Of a stretch of 64,000 bases of DNA, positions 57,644 to 64,000 are shown piece after piece. Both the position numbers and the translations under genes were made by a program. The stretch is taken from NCBI GenBank assembly GCA_020746835.1, contig JAGPNK010000003.1, positions 558,001 to 622,000 on the forward strand. Reading direction: 5' to 3'. This DNA comes from Stachybotrys elegans (Eukaryota; Ascomycota; Sordariomycetes; Hypocreales; Stachybotryaceae). Position 1 is the first letter of the stretch. Each line of letters opens with the position of its first letter. The notes under the pieces are model-generated. The model made no database searches. It saw only the letters and a program-made list of their open reading frames with translations, and was not told where the DNA came from.

Positions 57644-58984
57644 ATGAGCAGCACTCTCTATCTGGCCTCTCTGGTCTTCTTGGCCCTCGCTCCCATGACA
57701 ATCGCAGTTCCTGTCGAGCAAGACACTTTCACGGCTACAAAGCAGTGTGTCGAGCTTGAAGTTTCTGTCCCGGTTAACGTCACCACTTACGATTACAACA
57801 TCCCAAGAGTTGACAGCAATATCGACGCCGCACACTGGACGGTGAATTACACCACATGGTCGGCTCGCGATGATACATTGGCACGAGACAAAAAGGTGCT
57901 GGTGAACTCCACGTTTGCAATCAATGCACAGCTGTGTGTTCCTCCCAATGGTGCTCCCAAGGCCGATATTCTGCAGATTGCGACACAAGGCCGTGGTTTT
58001 GATAAAAGGTCAGTCATGCTATGAAAATCTCTTCTCTCTTGCAGCTTAGTTAACTATGTTCGACATAGGTACTGGGATGTAGAGATTCGACCGGAGGAAT
58101 ACTCGTACCTGGATGCTGCCATCAACAAGGGGTATTCAGTCCTCACCTTTGACATGATTGGCACAGGTAAATCCTCCAAGCCAAATGCCTACACGACCAT
58201 ACAGCTCGAAGTGGAGGTAGAGATTTTGGCAGCTCTAACAGAGCTCGCCCGAAACGGCAATCTCATCAAATCATCCAAGGTGCTCTCTGCCACGAGCGAC
58301 GAGGTCGCCGTGACCAATTTCCAGCCCTCTCAGGTCGTGCACATCGGGCACTCGTACGGCTCCTTCGTGATGGCAGGCATGCTTCAGAAGTACGGCAGCA
58401 TAAGCGACGGCGCCATCTTGACGGGCTTCTATCTCACCAACCAGCTGGGCACCATCGATGTCGGACATTTCAACCATGAGTTTGCTCGGGACCATGATCC
58501 TCAGCGCTTTGGTGCATACGAATCGGGATACATTGTTCTCACGTCGGAGAGTACGCTGCAGGAGCTGTTTCTGCGAAAGGATGGATTTGAGCCTGAGCTG
58601 TTGACTTACCTTGAGGCGATCAAGCAGCCCGAGGGCGTGGGTTTGTATCCCTCGGGAGATAGCGCGATGTTGCTTCCCGCCGATGACTTCACAGGGCCGG
58701 TCATGGTTAGTACAAGCTTTTCCCTTTCAACTTCACTGTTTGAAGCAAAGAAAATAACGAATATCGCTGTGTGTTAGTTCTTCGCTGGCGAGTTTGACTA
58801 TCCCGGCTGCCACGGCGACTGCAGGGGCATCTACAACGAGACGCTGTCTCGCGGCCTCTTCCCATCAGCGATTGATCCAAAGCCCTATCTGCAGCCCAAC
58901 ACCGGCCATGCCATGACCTTCGCTACGAATGCCTCTGCAGGCTACGAAGTCATTATGCACTACTTGGACTGTCACGGGCTGTAG
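57644..58984 (+). CDS. Secreted alpha/beta hydrolase
   Basis: Proposed CDS is join(57644..58008, 58069..58705, 58778..58984), 402 residues. A signal peptide (MSSTLYLASLVFLALAPMTIA) is followed by a lid-like N-terminal region, then GYSVLTFDMIGTGKS, the nucleophile elbow VVHIGHSYGSFV, the acid in FFAGEFDYPGCHGDC and the base His in NTGHAMTFA. Cys residues near the C-terminus (CHGDC, DCHGL) could form disulfides. Introns are 60 and 72 bp and keep phase. The group resembles uncharacterised secreted fungal hydrolases; the substrate may be an ester or lactone. It follows the broken FAD oxidoreductase in the same direction. Confidence 0.87.
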
Positions 58985-60862
58985 ATGAAGATAGAACAAG
59001 GGCATTGAGAGACGGGCTGCTTGTGTGGACTAAGCATGCCTCTGCTCAATTCGTGCAATCCTTAAGAAGGGATCGAAACTCTGGTTTTTTATTAACACCA
59101 TGCGGTTTTGAGATTTCTGTTTCCGTTCTTTATCACAACGTATCCTGCCGTTTACTTATCTACTTCAACACTATATAAATCAGAGACAAGTTCTGTACTA
59201 TCATTACCGTCTTCAACGGGATGTCGTTTCCATCTTTCATCGGAGAACTCCCACGCCAGGGCACTGCTTCGAGCTCACCTCTTTCTTAGGCATAGGTCCA
59301 GTGCATAGCGGAACAGTAGGTGTCGTTTTTTTTCTTTCAGTAACTTCAACCGTTTGGCGCCTTGTACGAACAGACGAGGACATACCAGGGGGGAATGCTC
59401 TGTCTGTTCTTCTTGCCGCCCATTCTGCCACCAGAGTCTCCTGTAGTAGCTCAATCACTAGATTCATGAGGCGGAACCGGCTGGTCCTATGCTTCGTTGA
59501 CGGAACTCTGCTTGGCTGAGTTGGCTCCTCCTCGGTGTAGAATCGAACCTTCCCCAGTGTTTTTCTTTTCCTTCCCGGCCTGTATGTTTGCTTGAACTTG
59601 ACTGTGTACCGTGCAAGACTGATAAAGGTCTTTACTTGAGCAGCTCCAACCATTTTCTCTGCGCTTTTGGCGATGACATCACCCACGCAACGAGGATGAT
59701 TTCCGTATCGCTTTACTTGACTTGGTAGTGATATAACAAGGAATTAAACACTGCTCCTTTGCTGTTTCCTCTCTTCTGGTGCTGTACATAGTGTTCCTCT
59801 TTTTCATCTGCTTTGTTGAATGCCTTCATGATTTATAACATCAAGCTTTTTGGCCTGACCGTTGTGGTAAAGTTGTCAGTCATTTCCTTATGCATTTTCC
59901 TACATTTTGTTCTTTATCGGCACCTGCTCTTTGGATTTCCTTAGAGCAGTGTTCCTTATTGTTCCTTTTTCGGAATGAGCCATATTCGGTGGCGGAATCC
60001 TGACGGATTAGAGGCTTTTGTTAAGAGGTCAATTCTTGGCTGAAAGCTCCTGGGCATGGTTCTTTTCCCCGACTGGATATTGTTGCTTTCGGTCCGTTTC
60101 TCTACGTCGGATTGCACTGGATGCGGCACCTTGGATTATGGCTGACTGCATGTATGCCTCCCTAAGTTGGCATTGACCGAGCTCAGGGGCCTCAAGTCTC
60201 CTTTTTACACGCGACCTCGATATCTCGAACCAACTGTGTTGTACGTTAATATTTCCCCTATAACTTCTAAATACCATAACTCAATACAAAGATTTCTTCT
60301 GGCCTATACAACGAAGCTGTGCATTGATGCTCGGGCCACCGGCTCCAGTATCACTGCAACCCAGCAGCTCCCACCACAACCCCTCGTGAGCACCTCAAGG
60401 TTATTTTTGCGAGCTCTGTGGTAACGTTAACGTGTATTTGAGAGGGTCCAATAGCGGCAATGCAATGTCACAATGTAACTCCATCCGTCAAGTGCCGAGG
60501 ACACCACGGGAAGGATTTGGTCATGCCCTGTCCCGCTGCGCGAGCTTCCCATTTCGAACACTCTGACGTGCAAGGGTAATTACCTATCTTTCATAGGGGT
60601 CACCGCGTGATGCGGTTTGAGTAGCATTTTGCGCGTAGATGGGATGGCAATCGAATTCCAAGACCCCAAATGAGCAGGTAAGATAGATGACAGGCATGAT
60701 AGCCTTCCGCTCCAGGATCTCCCGAGCTGACGTGGATATGAAATGCGAGATTGACATGACCAGTGTGCGTACGTATAAATAGGTGAGAGTATTCATATGC
60801 TCTTACTTTGTTTCCGGTGCATCTTGTTTCATTATTTCAAAACAAGCCGACAGGAAGCAACA
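58985..60862. other. Intergenic region with an orphan minus-strand reading frame
   Basis: A frame of 149 codons on the minus strand (59237-59686) is rich in Arg, Lys and Thr, with QTYRPGRKRKTLGKVRFY near its start. No family is recognised, and it has no obvious intron or partner. It may be a remnant of a mobile element or chance. Confidence 0.35.
60774..60781 (+). promoter_or_regulatory. TATA box of the Endo T-like gene
   Basis: TATAAATA lies 82-89 bp upstream of the ATG at 60863. Confidence 0.65.
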
Positions 60863-61960
60863 ATGCGAACTCTTTTCCACAACCTTGTGTTCGCCTCCCT
60901 GGCAGCCCTATCGCTGGCCTCTCCAGCTCTGGAGAAGTCTGTCGCAGTAAGACAAGCCGACGACCTCCCCCGTCTGGTCATCTATTATCAGACGACGCAC
61001 GATCGCAGCAACAACCCCATCTCCATGCTCCCCCTTGTAACGGAGCAGAACATTGCCCTCACGCACCTGGTTGTCTGTTCGTTCCACATTCAGGCCGACT
61101 ACATCGTCCATCTCAACGATTTCCCGCCTGATGATGCACATTTCTCTACGGTCTGGGAGGAGGCTCGTCTCATGCAAGAGGCGGGCGTCAAAGTCATCGG
61201 CATGGTTGGCGGCGCCGCACCCGGCTCCTTCACCACACGGACGCTCGACTCGCCAGACGCCGCCACATTCGAGCACTACTACGGCCAGTTGCGTGATATC
61301 ATCATACAATACAACCTTCAAGGTATGGACCTGGACGTGGAGCAGTCTATGAGCCAGTCAGGTATTCGAAGGCTTGTTGAGCGCCTCCACGCCGACTTTG
61401 ACGAAGACTTTGAAGTCACCCTCGCGCCGGTTGCTTCAGCTCTCCGCAACGGCGCCAATCTGAGCGGCTTCAACTATAGGACTCTCGAAACGGAGGCCGG
61501 TGACAAGATTGCCTTCCACAACGCCCAGTTCTACAATGGCTTCGGGAGCATGTCTTCCACGGCTACTTTTGACGCCATCGTCGCCAACGGGTTTCGCGCT
61601 GACAAGGTGGTCATCGGCCAGTTGACGACACCTTCCAACGGATTCGGATTCGTGCCGTTCGATACCCTTAGAAGAGTCATCAACTCCCTGCAGGCTACAT
61701 ATGGCCAGATTGGAGGAGTCATGGGGTGGGAGTACTTCAACAGCCAGCCCGGCGACCTAGCGAGGCCCTGGGAGTGGGCACAGCAGATTACGTCCATCCT
61801 CAGGCCCCAGGCCAGCGTCAACCTGCGCATCACCAAGGAAGTGGCTGACAGGCTGAGCGCTGCTTGGGACAGGAGCGTTGCTGCGAATGGCGAAGACTCG
61901 GCTGAGTTCCATGCGTCTCAGTCCACCAAGCCAGACTATCACTCTTGGATCAATGCTTAG
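60863..61960 (+). CDS. Secreted GH18 endo-beta-N-acetylglucosaminidase, Endo T-like
   Basis: This single-exon gene encodes 365 residues. Endo T of Trichoderma cleaves the chitobiose core of N-glycans, leaving one GlcNAc on the protein. The match is seen in segments such as DLPRLVIYYQTTHD, ISMLPLVTE, LTHLVVCSFHI, VKVIGMVGGAAPGSF, EHYYGQLRD and QIGGVMGWEYFNS. The catalytic motif reads LQGMDLDVEQ, in which the first Asp of the GH18 signature is replaced, as in Endo T; the acid Glu and preceding Asp are kept. Signal peptide MRTLFHNLVFASLAALSLAS supports the 60863 start over in-frame 60797. After the barrel comes a short tail (RITKEVADRLSAAWDR). Loss of N-glycans from its own secreted proteins is the likely role. 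Confidence 0.92.
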   Translation: MRTLFHNLVFASLAALSLASPALEKSVAVRQADDLPRLVIYYQTTHDRSNNPISMLPLVTEQNIALTHLVVCSFHIQADYIVHLNDFPPDDAHFSTVWEEARLMQEAGVKVIGMVGGAAPGSFTTRTLDSPDAATFEHYYGQLRDIIIQYNLQGMDLDVEQSMSQSGIRRLVERLHADFDEDFEVTLAPVASALRNGANLSGFNYRTLETEAGDKIAFHNAQFYNGFGSMSSTATFDAIVANGFRADKVVIGQLTTPSNGFGFVPFDTLRRVINSLQATYGQIGGVMGWEYFNSQPGDLARPWEWAQQITSILRPQASVNLRITKEVADRLSAAWDRSVAANGEDSAEFHASQSTKPDYHSWINA

Positions 61961-62648
61961 GATGTTGGAGTTTCGTATCTCGCTTAAGCAGCACTAGACG
62001 CTGAGATGGGTGTGGATATGCTTGGCACATACATATGTTTATATAGGAACACTTGGCTACAGCTATGTAGTCATCATTTCAATACGCATAGCGCAAAGAC
62101 GTATCAGTATCTATCCGTTGTTCCGCGCCTTAGTTATACATTCATCATCAGCGAAGCTCACATTGGTCTATTGGTTAACGGGAACCCTATTGTCTTGTTG
62201 CATTAAACATGAAATCCAAGTTCTATGCCAGAATATAGCAGGCGATAACATAAATAGATGCAGCTTTGGAAACAGGGAATGTTCATAGAATACGTGTTCG
62301 AGGTGGATATTCCTACCTCCGGCTTGAGTCTTCTGGAACAGGCTGGTATTAACCACTTACTATCGTCATCCTTGCCGAGGTGCTTTAGTCCTCAGCCAAG
62401 CCAGCGACGAAGTTTCTTGGTTTTTGCATGATGTGTTTATTCATAGCCCTAGGCCATAGTGGTTCTCACGCTTCTTCAGCTAGGCGCTACCCTACCCTTA
62501 TGATTCACCAAATGGCGTAGACGAGGTGGTCTGTCATAGATCATTATCTGCATCATTACACGCGGTGATAACCGACTACTCTTTATCTCATGATACATCA
62601 CCTGTTTCCGCAGATTCTTCACCCAATTTGTTTTACATTCGCAGCAAC
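61961..62648. other. Convergent intergenic region
   Basis: The Endo T-like gene and the surface-protein gene converge here. No coding sequence is supported. Confidence 0.5.
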
Positions 62649-63596
62649 TCAGCCTCTCAATTCATGTCCAGCCCATCCGCTGTCCATTTCCACAGGTGAC
62701 TCGGTAGCCAGCTCATGGATAGTAGCCCTCCGCGCCTCGTATCCCGCGAAGCCAGTTGCTTGAGAATAGGTAGTAGACACGGCGTGAGAGCCTACTGGTG
62801 ACTGTTCCAGCGACGTTTTATTGTGTATCTTTGAGTTGTACGAGTCAAGCTCCTGTGTTCCGTGTGTTCCGTGTGTTCCGTCCTCCAACTTCTGCGCATG
62901 GCGCCGACGAAGCAGGAAGAATGCACCCACGGCTACCAAGGTCAAGGCGAGGAGGACTCCGACGACGATGCCAGCGATGGCTCCTCCCGAGAGTCCTGTC
63001 GAGGCTGGCGCGTCGGAAATCAATTCGAGCGCGAATCCGTCTATGGGGTGTCCATAGGCCTGGTCGGCCGATGATGTCGCCACCCACGGAGCCAATATTG
63101 TAGAACCTTCATCGTCGTAAGCCGTTACCGTTACGGTGGTGCCTACTACAAAGTTGCTGTAGCAGGTCCCTCCGTAGGCTGGTCGATCCGTATCGACCGT
63201 TGTTGTCGGCGGCGCAAGCTGGTAACCATCGGCGCAACAGGCGATGTATCCGTTTTCCCATTGTCTCGCCGTCACCCATCCCGAGGGGCATACCAATGGG
63301 CTCAGCAGCGGCGCGACGGAGCTCGATGCTCCAGGTAAGCTCGTGTACGCATCGATGAACTCGGAGGGGTAGCAGGAGGCGGCCTTGGTCCCCCTGAACG
63401 GTTGGGGCTCGTTATTCCATATTTGATAGCCCGGCGACGGCAGCTGCGTGAGGCGATTTTGTGTGCATGCCCCGGATGGTGTAAATGTGGTGGTGAGGGC
63501 TTGGACTTCAGGCGCCGGCGCTGTAGTTCGAGGTTGTTCTTGGGCAAGACCGTACGTAGTCAGAGCAAGGAGACACAAGCTCTTCCATGACAGCAT
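62649..63596 (-). CDS. Putative single-pass cell-surface protein
   Basis: The single-exon protein has 315 residues. A signal peptide (MLSWKSLCLLALTTYGLAQ) is followed by an ectodomain with eight or so Cys residues, including CYPSEF, VCPSGWV and IACCADGYQL, a pattern common in fungal surface proteins of unknown role. One helix (AGIVVGVLLALTLVAVGAFF) then RRRH forms the membrane anchor, and about 75 cytoplasmic residues follow, with a THG-repeat (see below). The architecture is that of a sensor- or mucin-like protein, but no named family is certain. The 63596 start is preferred over in-frame 63719 because it begins directly with the signal peptide. Confidence 0.83.
   Translation of the reverse strand: MLSWKSLCLLALTTYGLAQEQPRTTAPAPEVQALTTTFTPSGACTQNRLTQLPSPGYQIWNNEPQPFRGTKAASCYPSEFIDAYTSLPGASSSVAPLLSPLVCPSGWVTARQWENGYIACCADGYQLAPPTTTVDTDRPAYGGTCYSNFVVGTTVTVTAYDDEGSTILAPWVATSSADQAYGHPIDGFALELISDAPASTGLSGGAIAGIVVGVLLALTLVAVGAFFLLRRRHAQKLEDGTHGTHGTQELDSYNSKIHNKTSLEQSPVGSHAVSTTYSQATGFAGYEARRATIHELATESPVEMDSGWAGHELRG
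62854..62880. repeat. Three 9-bp tandem repeats inside the surface-protein gene
   Basis: The unit TGTGTTCCG occurs three times without mismatch. On the minus strand it encodes repeated Thr-His-Gly just after the membrane helix, so length changes would keep frame. Confidence 0.85.
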
Positions 63597-64000
63597 TGTG
63601 AAGATGTGAGCGACACACAGCGCAGTGAGGATGGGAGAGGAGAGCCAAGATTGCAGGGAGGAAGGGACCTGATTTGAAAGGGTTTTGTCATGTCTCTCTA
63701 GTCTATCTAGTGGAGCCATTACAGGGGAGGAGATAAAATAACTCTCAATCTAATACCTATTGGAGCGGTTCGGCGAGTACGGCAGTTTGAGAATGGCGAG
63801 AATGGCCTTGCTTGCCCCGAATGGGACCTCCCGTTCACCACGCATCTCCGAAACGGCAATGTCTGATCACGGCAAGGGTCCTGGTCCTTGGGGGTAGATA
63901 GGGTGGATAATATTACTGTTCTCATGCTACCCTCGTTTGTCTATCTCCAGATGAGGCATGAGATTCAGACTCGCCACAAAACTTGCACAAATTTGGCGCT
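63597..64000. other. Window edge, promoter of the surface-protein gene
   Basis: It includes the 5' region of the minus-strand surface-protein gene. No further gene is seen before the edge. Confidence 0.4.

Overview
The window is nuclear DNA of a filamentous ascomycete, most likely Sordariomycetes, order Hypocreales. Evidence: genes carry short introns (about 40-120 bp) with GTRNGT donors and CTAAC/CTGAC-type branch sites; codon use is GC-rich; ankyrin-repeat STAND/NLR genes, a CE15 glucuronoyl esterase, a UapA-type purine permease and MARVEL proteins are all present; and the GH18 protein at 60.9 kb closely resembles the Endo T endo-N-acetylglucosaminidase known from Trichoderma and relatives. 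I cannot name the species. All multi-exon models were built by hand from splice signals and frame, so exon borders are proposals.

Layout. 0-4.5 kb: 3' part of a STAND (NB-ARC-like) receptor with ankyrin repeats and a spliced-on C-terminal zinc-finger module. 4.9-6.0: secreted glucuronoyl esterase. 6.7-14.4: housekeeping block (MSH6, DPH2, one unknown). 14.7-25.7: two MARVEL-type four-helix membrane proteins, a large disordered unknown protein and a secreted glycerophosphodiesterase. 26.7-33.4: secreted GH18 chitinase, secreted S33/TAP-like hydrolase and a small cupin. 34.7-39.7: complete 1,545-residue fungal NLR (alpha/beta-hydrolase, NACHT, ankyrin). 39.85-40.3: two non-coding repeat elements, a foldback with C-to-T asymmetry and a MITE with 27-bp inverted repeats and a 4-bp target duplication. 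40.8-44.2: JIP5 and a uric acid/xanthine permease.

45.3-59.0 is an accessory tailoring-enzyme neighbourhood: SDR, O-methyltransferase, FAD monooxygenase, rhodopsin-fold membrane protein, berberine-bridge-type oxidoreductase and alpha/beta hydrolase. It contains no backbone synthase. The BBE-type gene has two in-frame stops and a one-base deletion, the monooxygenase has a one-base frameshift, and the SDR has Met at the expected catalytic Tyr position, so the group looks like a decaying metabolic cluster. 60.9-63.6 holds the Endo T-like enzyme and a single-pass surface protein.

Most noteworthy: the two STAND receptors, both with Walker B positions that depart from consensus; the MITE/foldback pair directly downstream of the NLR; and the decaying cluster.
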